A stretch of 64,000 nt of DNA from an uncultured Alphaproteobacteria bacterium. GTDB taxonomy: Bacteria > Pseudomonadota > Alphaproteobacteria > HIMB59 > GCA-002718135. Made by a program: the position numbers and the translations under genes. The DNA lies in NCBI GenBank assembly GCA_902595425.1, contig CACJPV010000002.1, forward strand, positions 170,678 through 234,677, given 5' to 3'. The notes beneath the pieces were generated by a model that had not been told where the DNA came from, did no database searches, and saw only the letters and a list, made by a program, of their open reading frames with translations. How positions within the stretch are numbered: the stretch's first letter is position 1; each line of letters opens with the position of its first letter. Shown piece after piece: positions 8,707 through 15,544 of this stretch.

Positions 8707-9069
8707 TTAGTTAGAAAAATACTTCTTTTGATCTAAATACCATTGAGTCAGCATCAAAGAATAACTTTCTGACAAACAGTAAGTTCTCATTCTTCTATCT
8801 TTTTTTGAGAATTTTTTGATGAAATAACCCTTTGCAACAGCATAATTAAGAGTTGAGTAAATTGTTGATCTGCAACCAAGTTTTGATGGTATTTTTTTAC
8901 ATAACAACTCATAAGACATACATTGATTATTGAAGGTTGAAGAAGCAATTTCAAGACTAATTAAACGTGTAAGCGCAGATGAATAAAAGAAGTTATAACA
9001 GGGATCTACATCTTTTTTAGAATAAAAATCTTTTTTTACTAAGTCTACAACGTTCTCTAAACCTAACAT
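8707..9069 (-). CDS. Small winged-helix (MarR-like) DNA-binding protein, iron-island orphan
   Basis: A 120-residue protein from the ATG at 9069; an in-frame TTG at 9075 is an alternative start. Residues about 35-105 fit a winged helix-turn-helix: a helical stretch (SALTRLISLEIASS), a recognition-like helix (GCRSTIYSTLNYAVAKGYF) and a wing with KKDRRMRTYCLSES. The last part matches the D-R-R-x-R-x-Y-x-L-(S/T) wing of MarR-type regulators. It carries five cysteines, so metal or redox sensing is conceivable. An ICE-like box and a long hairpin lie in its upstream region, mirroring the DUF4856 gene. No specific family was recognised. No clear Shine-Dalgarno sequence precedes the start. It may regulate the neighbouring iron genes, which is inference. 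Confidence 0.6.
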   Translation of the reverse strand: MLGLENVVDLVKKDFYSKKDVDPCYNFFYSSALTRLISLEIASSTFNNQCMSYELLCKKIPSKLGCRSTIYSTLNYAVAKGYFIKKFSKKDRRMRTYCLSESYSLMLTQWYLDQKKYFSN

Positions 9070-9082
9070 AAGCAAATTTTTT

Positions 9083-9130
9083 TTGGGGTGAAAAATTGCG
9101 CTGGTACCTGCAACAACCTTTCAACCCCAA
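9083..9130 (-). promoter_or_regulatory. Long hairpin in the leader of the winged-helix gene
   Basis: The outer arms TTGGGGTGAAA (9083-9093) and TTTCAACCCCAA (9119-9130) pair with one bulged base. Inside, TTGC/GCAA (9096-9099 and 9110-9113) and a central GGTACC can continue the stem. It ends 14 bases before the ATG at 9069. No T-run follows in the transcribed direction, so it is not a standard terminator. Together with the hairpin at 8540 it suggests that leaders in this iron island are structured. Confidence 0.45.
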
Positions 9131-9226
9131 GTAGAAACATACAGATCTTTTTTATGAATTTTAATTTAAGAGTACAGTGTATTTTTTATATTAAGGATAT
9201 ATGTTGAAAATTAATCATTATTAAAT

Positions 9227-9241
9227 TTAGAATTATTCTAA
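9227..9241. promoter_or_regulatory. ICE-like (Irr box) iron-control operator, copy 2
   Basis: This is the same TTAGAATTATTCTAA 15-mer as at 8685, here about 160 bases upstream of the winged-helix gene and touching the 3' end of hupE. The flanks (AATT before, TTTAAA after) differ from copy 1 beyond a few bases, so this is a conserved operator rather than a recent local duplication. Confidence 0.6.
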
Positions 9242-9242
9242 T

Positions 9243-9845
9243 TTAAATTAATAAAGACATACCAAACAGAGCACATCCAGCTCCAGCAACTTTTAAAACA
9301 ATTGATGAAAATTTAGTCTTAATAGCTAGACTTCCTATTCCCACACCAAATAAATGTAACGTAGCTGTTCCAGATGCAAAGCCAAGTGCAAATAAAATTG
9401 GGTTTACTGCCCAAGGCATCTCCATGCCGTGCGCTAATCCATGACACATTCCAAAAATACAAATAAAAATCATTATAATATTAGTGGCAATTTTTTTTTC
9501 TATCGCAATTGCTATGCCTAATAAAATGACAGAAAAGACTATGCCGTATTCAACAAATATAAAGGCAGATTCTTCTAAATCAAAAAAGAAAACCTCAATA
9601 AGCATACCAATGGTACCACCGATAATCATCATTAAAACAAAGGTTGCAGGAATTGTCCAAATTGCTCTTCCTCCTATTTGGGCGCTTACAACACCAACAC
9701 TAACCATTGCTAAAAAATGATCTATCCCTAATACTGGATGAGAAAGACCATCATAAAAACCTACCATACCTGTAAAAGTATGTGCATGAACACCAGAGGT
9801 ATAAAAAATTAGAGATAAAGAGAGTAAAATTAAATTCACTTTCAT
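9243..9845 (-). CDS. hupE: HupE/UreJ-family membrane metal transporter
   Basis: This 200-residue protein has a signal peptide (cleavage near VHAHTF) and about six transmembrane segments. It has the two HupE/UreJ signatures: HPVLGIDHFLAM early, and CHGLAHGMEMP in the fourth segment, whose histidines are thought to coordinate the metal. Family members are secondary nickel or cobalt permeases. No urease or hydrogenase genes are nearby; the setting is an iron island, so the physiological metal is open. The gene overlaps the upstream 233-residue protein gene by 4 bases (ATGA), so the two are translated together. Confidence 0.85.
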   Translation of the reverse strand: MKVNLILLSLSLIFYTSGVHAHTFTGMVGFYDGLSHPVLGIDHFLAMVSVGVVSAQIGGRAIWTIPATFVLMMIIGGTIGMLIEVFFFDLEESAFIFVEYGIVFSVILLGIAIAIEKKIATNIIMIFICIFGMCHGLAHGMEMPWAVNPILFALGFASGTATLHLFGVGIGSLAIKTKFSSIVLKVAGAGCALFGMSLLI

Positions 9846-10543
9846 ACAAACCCTTTCTGCTTTCTTGAAAATAACTTTTTAATAATGAAATAAATTAGAA
9901 ATATTATAACTACTATAGCTATATGTGGAATATAAGCACGAATATCAAATTTTTGCCAATGCACTATATCCATAGCAGGCCCAATATATAAGAGGATAGG
10001 TGTCCATGTTAAAGTTTGCTCCCACAAATTAGATCCAAAAAATTCAGCTTCTCCTACAGCAAGAGAATAATGCCCTGAATTATTTTCATTAAAAATTTGA
10101 ATTAAATAAGAACCTGCATTCAAATTAAAACTTCTCTTAAAGCCAGTATCTTCATTAACTTCGGCTCCTATTTCCGGTCCTTTCCAATACCAATCTCTAG
10201 CATATGGTTCATACCAAGCTTCCCATTCAAAATTTTGGCCATCTGCAAAAAATTTTAAAATTTTATTATTTTTTTCATTAATCGAATATACAGCAATCGA
10301 TAACCATAAATGGTCATCATCAACTTTAGGACTTAAAATTCCAGTATAAAATAAAAATTCTTCTTCACTATTAATTAAATAATAGTGTGGTTCTCCGTCA
10401 AGCTTACCATAATATGCTTTAGATATTTCTGGATCTATAACTTGATGAGGATTATCAATAGAAGGTGAATAATTTATTAACTTTGGCTGATGAGCAAATA
10501 AATTAGAACTAAATAAAAAGAAAATAATTACGATTAATCTCAT
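9842..10543 (-). CDS. Unknown exported, C-terminally membrane-anchored protein linked to HupE
   Basis: I do not recognise this 233-residue protein. It has a signal peptide (residues 1-17, ending LFAHQ), a soluble extracytoplasmic region of about 160 residues rich in aromatic and acidic residues (WEAWYEPYARDWYW near residue 115), and one strong transmembrane helix near residues 205-225 followed by a basic tail (KKLFSRKQK). That is a type I topology with a periplasmic head. The middle region (a glycine-containing SYLIQIFNENNSGHYSLAVGE segment read in parts) looks like a beta-sandwich. Its 4-base overlap with hupE implies a shared function, for example a metal-delivery or accessory subunit; this is inference. 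Confidence 0.6.
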   Translation of the reverse strand: MRLIVIIFFLFSSNLFAHQPKLINYSPSIDNPHQVIDPEISKAYYGKLDGEPHYYLINSEEEFLFYTGILSPKVDDDHLWLSIAVYSINEKNNKILKFFADGQNFEWEAWYEPYARDWYWKGPEIGAEVNEDTGFKRSFNLNAGSYLIQIFNENNSGHYSLAVGEAEFFGSNLWEQTLTWTPILLYIGPAMDIVHWQKFDIRAYIPHIAIVVIIFLIYFIIKKLFSRKQKGFV

Positions 10544-10588
10544 TAACTGATTATAGTTTAGCTTTTATCATTTTCCAATTAAATAAAA

Positions 10589-10609
10589 AAGGGGCCACAT
10601 TTGGCCCCT
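10589..10609 (-). terminator. Rho-independent terminator of the hsp20 gene
   Basis: An 8-base perfect stem, AGGGGCCA against TGGCCCCT with a CATT loop, is followed in the minus direction by a run of six T. It lies 34 bases after the hsp20 stop. It is the clearest intrinsic terminator in the window and isolates hsp20 from the hupE pair. Confidence 0.85.
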
Positions 10610-10642
10610 ATCCTTATTAAATATATTTAAAATACTTATAAA

Positions 10643-11080
10643 TTATTTAATTTCTATTAACCGAGCCTTTTTCTCTTCGGGAATTATGCGCTCTAAATCA
10701 ATATTTAAAAGACCATTCAACAATTCAGCATTCTTTACTTTTATGTCTTCAGATATTGTAAAGGATCTTTCAAACTGTCTGGTTGAAATTCCTTTGTGAA
10801 TAACACCATTACCTTCTTCATTCACTACTTTTTCTTTTTGTTTGTTGCGAACTGTAAGTGTGTTTTCTTTAAGCTCTAATTCTATATCATCTCTAGAATA
10901 TCCAGCTAAAGCAACTTCAATCTTATAATCATTCTCATTAACTCTTCGAATGTTATAAGGTGGATAGTTTGAATTATAGCGCTCTGTGGACTCCAACATT
11001 CTATCAAATTCTTCGAAGATTGAGTCAAACCCAACTGAAAAAGGTCTAAGCGAATTCCATACGGATAGGTTTCTTGTCAT
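10643..11080 (-). CDS. Small heat-shock protein, Hsp20/IbpA type
   Basis: This 145-residue protein has an alpha-crystallin domain (about residues 40-130). Recognisable segments are YNIRRVNENDYKIEVALAGY at the start of the domain, ENTLTVRNKQ, and the family FERSF sequence after GISTRQ. The C-terminal tail has an ERIIPEEKKA segment in the place of the I-x-I anchoring motif. It is an ATP-independent holdase that keeps unfolding proteins soluble. It is transcribed alone, with a sigma-32-like promoter, a possible temperature-sensing leader and a strong terminator, so it is a self-contained heat-shock unit. Confidence 0.92.
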   Translation of the reverse strand: MTRNLSVWNSLRPFSVGFDSIFEEFDRMLESTERYNSNYPPYNIRRVNENDYKIEVALAGYSRDDIELELKENTLTVRNKQKEKVVNEEGNGVIHKGISTRQFERSFTISEDIKVKNAELLNGLLNIDLERIIPEEKKARLIEIK

Positions 11081-11085
11081 AAAAA

Positions 11086-11100
11086 CTCCTTATTAAGCAA
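11086..11100 (-). promoter_or_regulatory. Possible ROSE-like RNA thermometer hairpin over the hsp20 ribosome site
   Basis: In the transcript, UUGCU is followed by UAAUA and then AGGAG, the ribosome site, 5 bases before AUG. UUGCU pairs with AGGAG with one G-G mismatch, which is exactly the 3' hairpin logic of ROSE thermometers found upstream of alphaproteobacterial ibpA/hsp20 genes. An upstream imperfect stem (about 11111-11130) with several G-U pairs may complete the element. The leader is short (about 50 bases from the predicted promoter). Confidence 0.5.
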
Positions 11101-11140
11101 GTTACGTATTGGCACCCACAATGGCATACCAACCATATTA

Positions 11141-11168
11141 ACATGGGAATGTTTAAGAATTATTCAAG
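11141..11168 (-). promoter_or_regulatory. Sigma-32 (RpoH) promoter of hsp20
   Basis: On the minus strand, CTTGAAT (-35, 11168-11162) and TCCCATGT (-10, 11148-11141) are separated by 13 bases. This matches the classic CTTGAAA-N13-CCCCATNT heat-shock promoter with two mismatches in total. It lies right after the 3' end of the upstream methyltransferase gene and about 60 bases before the hsp20 start. Confidence 0.75.
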
Positions 11169-11175
11169 AGTAAAT

Positions 11176-11832
11176 TTATTTTTTTCGAATTAATAACAAA
11201 CCATCAGAGAGGGGGTTCAAGGAAAAGTCCACTCTCTTGTCGTCTCTAATTTTTAGATTTAGGTCGCGTATAGTTTGAGTCTGAGAGTCAGATTTGGAAC
11301 TATCTGCTACATCACCGTGCCAAAGCATATTATCAATGATAATTATTCCATTTGAAGGAACTAAACTTAAGGCTAGCTCATAATAGTTTGGATAATTATT
11401 TTTATCTGCATCAATAAAGATAATATCAAATTGATATTGTCGGTCTATAAAGCTTTGCATCACTTCAGTTCCAGCTCCTATAATCGATTTTATTTTTGAT
11501 GATTGATCATCTTTATCCCAATATTTTTTGGCAATAGGTAAAAATTCATCTGTCGTATCGACAGTTACTATTTGCCCGTCTTTGGGGAGTCCTCGCGCCA
11601 TATATAAAGTACTTAATCCTGTAAACCGTCCAATCTCTAAACAAGATTTTGCATTTGAAATCTTTACAATAATTTCTAAAAATTGACCTTGCTCTTTTGC
11701 AATTTGCATTCGAGCAACATTTCCGAGTGTCTTTGTCTCACTTACAAGTTCATCAACAAGAGTATCTTTTCTATAGCCAAGTTCTTGTAGATACTTTTTT
11801 AAATCTTTATTAATTTCTACTTGTTCACTCAT
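11176..11832 (-). CDS. Class I SAM-dependent O-methyltransferase (caffeoyl-CoA OMT-like)
   Basis: This 218-residue protein has the O-methyltransferase family 3 layout. Motif I is CLEIGRFTGLSTLYMA (SAM binding) near residue 65, a DTTDEF acidic strand follows, then FDIIFIDADKNNY with the metal-binding Asp, and IIIDNMLWHGDV with the second metal pair Asp-Asn. Bacterial members methylate catechol-type or small phenolic hydroxyls with Mg2+ or Ca2+; the substrate is unknown. It begins one base after the deoA stop overlap, so it is likely the last gene of the cdd-punA-deoA operon, which may hint at a nucleoside-related or merely hitch-hiking role. Confidence 0.85.
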   Translation of the reverse strand: MSEQVEINKDLKKYLQELGYRKDTLVDELVSETKTLGNVARMQIAKEQGQFLEIIVKISNAKSCLEIGRFTGLSTLYMARGLPKDGQIVTVDTTDEFLPIAKKYWDKDDQSSKIKSIIGAGTEVMQSFIDRQYQFDIIFIDADKNNYPNYYELALSLVPSNGIIIIDNMLWHGDVADSSKSDSQTQTIRDLNLKIRDDKRVDFSLNPLSDGLLLIRKK

Positions 11833-13145
11833 TATGAAATTACTTCATAAATATCTGAATGATTTGAAACCTCTTCATCGCCAATTAAAAAACACTCTTC
11901 TATTTTTTTACTAACATTTTCAAAATCCTTATCTGAATGGTAATACAGTGTTAGTAATGGGGTAGAGGCATCAACCTTATCTCCTACACCTAGAACATTG
12001 TCATAACCAACATTAAAATTAATTTTATCTGTAACCTGTTTTCTTCCACCACCTAGTTGAATAAGCACCAAACCTAGATCTCTTGTTTTTATTTTTTGGA
12101 TATATCCCGACTGCTTAACACAAATATCTTTTTTGAAGGCCTTTATTTCTAACTGAGTGTTATATGAAGACAAAATATTTGATGCACCCCCTAACGCTCC
12201 TACCATTTTTTCAAATTTTTCAGCTGCCGCACCATTTGATATGACAGTATCTATTTTTTTTAAAGCTTCCTGTTTTGATAAATTATGCGACATCATTAAA
12301 ATTGAAGCAACTAATTCGTAAGTTATGTTCATGAGTCTAGGTTCCTTCTCTTGATTAATTAAAAAGTTGATACATTCTATAACTTCTAACCTGTGACCTG
12401 CTGATTTACCCAATACTTGATTCATATCTGTGAGAATTGCCTCACATTTTAATCCTGCACCCTTTGCAACACGAACAAGAGAATTCGATAAGTCTCTTGC
12501 TATTTCTAAAGTGCTATTAAAAGAACCATTCCCAACTTTCACATCTAGAACTAATGTTTTTAATCCTGATGCTATTTTTTTAGATAAAATGGATGAAGTA
12601 ATAAGGGGCAAAGACTCAACTGTTCCCACAATATCTCTAATCGAGTAAAGTTTTTTATCTGCTGGCGCCAGGTTGTCTGTTTGTCCAATAATCGCGCACC
12701 CAACCTCTTTCACAGCTTTCTTAAATGTAGCTAGATCTGGCTGTGTATTATAACCAGGGATTGAGTCAAATTTATCAAGAGTGCCACCTGTATGACCAAG
12801 CCCCCTTCCAGAAATCATAGGAACATACAAACCACAAGCTGCTAAAATAGGAGCTAAAATTATACTTGTTTTATCTCCCACACCTCCTGTTGAGTGTTTA
12901 TCACAAACTAATTCCTCATCTAAAATACTTGACCAATCAATAGTGTCTCCAGAAGCTGTCATAGCTTCAGTTAAATTGACAGTCTCTTCAGGTGTCATTC
13001 CATTAGAAAAAATAGCCATACTCATTGCAGCAATTTGAGGATCCGAAAATGAACCATCTTTTAACCCTTTTGCAAAAAGGAAAATTTCTTCTTTTGTAAG
13101 AGCTTTTTTATCTCTTTTTTTTCTAATTATTTCCTGAGGAATCAT
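11832..13145 (-). CDS. deoA: Thymidine phosphorylase
   Basis: This 437-residue protein has a full family length. The nucleoside phosphorylase class II signature SGRGLGHTGGTLDK is near residue 110, and the phosphate-binding KHSTGGVGDKTS is near residue 83. It splits thymidine (and deoxyuridine) with phosphate into base and deoxyribose-1-phosphate. It overlaps the upstream punA by 23 bases. With cdd and punA it forms a deoxyribonucleoside catabolic operon; deoC and deoB are not in the window. Anthranilate phosphoribosyltransferase is a relative, but the signature and length decide for DeoA. Confidence 0.93.
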   Translation of the reverse strand: MIPQEIIRKKRDKKALTKEEIFLFAKGLKDGSFSDPQIAAMSMAIFSNGMTPEETVNLTEAMTASGDTIDWSSILDEELVCDKHSTGGVGDKTSIILAPILAACGLYVPMISGRGLGHTGGTLDKFDSIPGYNTQPDLATFKKAVKEVGCAIIGQTDNLAPADKKLYSIRDIVGTVESLPLITSSILSKKIASGLKTLVLDVKVGNGSFNSTLEIARDLSNSLVRVAKGAGLKCEAILTDMNQVLGKSAGHRLEVIECINFLINQEKEPRLMNITYELVASILMMSHNLSKQEALKKIDTVISNGAAAEKFEKMVGALGGASNILSSYNTQLEIKAFKKDICVKQSGYIQKIKTRDLGLVLIQLGGGRKQVTDKINFNVGYDNVLGVGDKVDASTPLLTLYYHSDKDFENVSKKIEECFLIGDEEVSNHSDIYEVIS

Positions 13146-13950
13146 TTAATTCAACTTCGTTGATATAATTTTTTATAAGTTGGAGAATATTTTTTTCAGC
13201 AAGACTGGCATTTTCTAAAGTTTCTTGATGACTTAATTTTGTTTTATTCATGCCAGCAGCTAAGTTTGTAATTACACTAATAGCGATAACTGGTAAGCTG
13301 CAATGATTAGCAACTATTACTTCTGGAACAGTTGACATACCTACTGCATTACCCCCAATAACTCTTAAAGCATTAATTTCTGCAGGTGTTTCAAAATTGG
13401 GACCAGAATACATGCAGTAAATTCCCTCGTAAATTTTTTGATTTAATTTTTTTGCAGTACTAAGAAGTTGATCACGATAAAATTTATGGTAGCCATCGCT
13501 CATATCATGAAATCTTGGTCCATATTCTTCATCATTTTTTCCAATGAGCGGATTAAATCCACTCCAATTTATATGATCTGTGATTGCCATTAAACTACCT
13601 GCTGGCATAGTTTCATCTAGGCTCCCAGCAGCATTTGTAACAATTAAAAGTTTGCAGCCAATATCTTTTAAAACCCTAATTGGTTTAGCAAGACTTTGAG
13701 GTTCGTGTCCCTCATAAATATGAGAGCGACCATACATACAAACTACTTTTCTTTGACCTATCTCTCCTAATACTAATTTTCCCGCATGACCTTTAACAGT
13801 AGGTTGAGGAAAATCACGAAGGTCTGTATATGAAATTTCTTTGATAATATTTTGAGGTTCAAAAAAATTTGTTAAACCACTTCCTAATATAACAGCAATA
13901 TCTGGATTAGTTTTTGTTTGATCTAAAAAAACTTTTGATGAAGTATGCAT
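13123..13950 (-). CDS. punA: Purine nucleoside phosphorylase, trimeric type
   Basis: This 275-residue protein belongs to the PNP/MTAP family 2. Visible are VILGSGL near residue 20 (phosphate loop), YGRSHIYEGH, VTNAAGSL with the Asn-Ala base-site region, and GPNFETPAEINAL followed by GMSTVPE. An Asn pairs with 6-oxopurines in the later NLAAGM segment, which favours inosine and guanosine over 5'-methylthioadenosine. It releases hypoxanthine or guanine and (deoxy)ribose-1-phosphate. Its substrate inosine would be supplied by the adenosine deaminase at 0.6-1.6 kb. It starts at the stop of cdd. Confidence 0.92.
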   Translation of the reverse strand: MHTSSKVFLDQTKTNPDIAVILGSGLTNFFEPQNIIKEISYTDLRDFPQPTVKGHAGKLVLGEIGQRKVVCMYGRSHIYEGHEPQSLAKPIRVLKDIGCKLLIVTNAAGSLDETMPAGSLMAITDHINWSGFNPLIGKNDEEYGPRFHDMSDGYHKFYRDQLLSTAKKLNQKIYEGIYCMYSGPNFETPAEINALRVIGGNAVGMSTVPEVIVANHCSLPVIAISVITNLAAGMNKTKLSHQETLENASLAEKNILQLIKNYINEVELNDSSGNN

Positions 13951-14366
13951 TATAAATTTTCTGGGCCAAAAGAATCAGGAAGTAATTCTTCAAGTGTTGA
14001 TGTTTTCAAATGTCCGCTTGTGTTGCACATATGTATTTTTACATCTAATGTTGCAAACTCTCTTAATCGTTGACGACAACCGCCACACGGAGAACATAAT
14101 AAGTCACCAGAGCCAATAACAACAACTTCTTTTATTTTAGTAAAACCATTGGCAATAAGATTACCAATTGCGCTTGCTTCTGCACATTGTGATTGAGGAT
14201 ACGCAGCATTTTCAACATTACATCCAGCAATTATGGAGTTATCTTCAGTTAAAAAAGCTGCACCTACTTTAAATTTTGAATAAGGCACATGGGCATTATT
14301 TCTAACTTCTTTTGCAGCATTAAAAAGTTTTTCAAAATTTTCTGAAATCATATATTCGTTTAACAT
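13950..14366 (-). CDS. cdd: Cytidine deaminase
   Basis: This 138-residue protein is the short, tetrameric form. It has NVENAAYPQSQCAEASAI, with the zinc Cys and the proton-shuttle Glu, and PCGGCRQRL with the other two zinc cysteines. It deaminates cytidine and deoxycytidine to uridine and deoxyuridine. It is the first gene of the cdd-punA-deoA operon, and its product would feed DeoA. A start at the second Met (about residue 6) is also possible. Confidence 0.93.
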   Translation of the reverse strand: MLNEYMISENFEKLFNAAKEVRNNAHVPYSKFKVGAAFLTEDNSIIAGCNVENAAYPQSQCAEASAIGNLIANGFTKIKEVVVIGSGDLLCSPCGGCRQRLREFATLDVKIHMCNTSGHLKTSTLEELLPDSFGPENL

Positions 14367-14392
14367 GAAATTTAAAAAAAAATTATTTATTT

Positions 14393-15544
14393 CTAAATCT
14401 TGAACAAATCTTCTGTTAAATTAGGTAGGTCATCACCCCAAAAAACTTCTCGACGCAAAAACTCGGGATCTTTGTTAAAACAAATAGACATGGCAGAATT
14501 GTAAACTGCTCTTGAGTCGATTGTAGAATTTAAATCTCTGCCTTCAAACAACTCTTTCTTTTTAAGGCCTGGCCAATCCGTATACACTTGTGATTTTTTT
14601 AATAAACCTCCAGCCATTAGTATTGCACTACCATAACCGTGCTCTGTGCCATAACCCCCATTTTGTTTTATTGTTCTCCCGAATTCTGTTAAGGTTAAAA
14701 TAAGTGTATTATCAAAAGCACTACCAAGATTTTCGTAAAGAATTTTTACAATTTCATTTACCTCCTCTAGTTCATCAGCATGAGCTCCATCTACCCCTCC
14801 CTGTGCTGCATGGGTATCAAAACCATCTAATTCAAAAACAGCTACTCTTGGACCACTTTGGTCTTTTAATTGTTTGGCAGCTTCAAGGGCGAGCTTTTTT
14901 CTATCTTCTGAGTCTGTTGCAATTTGCATTGATAATGGTCTTTGCCTTATTGTATCTAATGTTGATTTAATGAGCGCATTATGATCACCTTTAAACTCAT
15001 CATAAATTCGATCAATCAATTTTGTTTCCACAAAATCAGGAGATGGAAAGAAGTTATTGTTTTGAGGAACTCCTCTTAATAAAAGTGGCATAGGCAAAGA
15101 TATTGCTAAACCTTTTCCAACAATATCTGATGCTAACAACCCTCTCCCCAACCATCCTGTCTTTTCTTTGTAAGGGATATGGGCACCTGTTTCCATTAGG
15201 TTTTGTCCATCAAAATGTGATCTTCCTGTGTAAGGAATATTGGTTGCGTGTACAAATGCCGCTTTATCTTGATTCCAAAGTTGATGAAAAATTTCTAATT
15301 TAGGGTGAAGACCAAAATCACTATTTAGTTTTAAAACATCTTCGAGTATCAGTTTTTTTCTTAGTTTTTTTAATCGTTTATCCCCAATAACTGGTATTGC
15401 TGTAAGACCATCCATTCCGCCACGAAGCGAAATAATGATTAGGTTTTTTTTCTGCATAGAAGCAAAGCTTATTTTTGGAAAAAATCCTGATAAAAATAAT
15501 GTTGTTGATCCTCCAATTAAAAAATTTCTTCTGGTACAGTTCAT
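14393..15544 (-). CDS. DUF1501 family Tat-exported protein
   Basis: This 383-residue protein begins with a twin-arginine signal (CTRRNFLIGGSTTLFLSGFF, residues 3-22). The DUF1501 hallmark NLIIISLRGGMDGL follows, then HATNIPYTGRSHFDGQN and FELDGFDTHAAQG. DUF1501 proteins have an alkaline-phosphatase/sulfatase-like fold and are exported folded; their substrate is not established. It overlaps the DUF1800 gene upstream by 4 bases. The DUF1800-DUF1501 pair is widely conserved together in bacteria, so the two are very probably one functional unit. Confidence 0.88.
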   Translation of the reverse strand: MNCTRRNFLIGGSTTLFLSGFFPKISFASMQKKNLIIISLRGGMDGLTAIPVIGDKRLKKLRKKLILEDVLKLNSDFGLHPKLEIFHQLWNQDKAAFVHATNIPYTGRSHFDGQNLMETGAHIPYKEKTGWLGRGLLASDIVGKGLAISLPMPLLLRGVPQNNNFFPSPDFVETKLIDRIYDEFKGDHNALIKSTLDTIRQRPLSMQIATDSEDRKKLALEAAKQLKDQSGPRVAVFELDGFDTHAAQGGVDGAHADELEEVNEIVKILYENLGSAFDNTLILTLTEFGRTIKQNGGYGTEHGYGSAILMAGGLLKKSQVYTDWPGLKKKELFEGRDLNSTIDSRAVYNSAMSICFNKDPEFLRREVFWGDDLPNLTEDLFKI

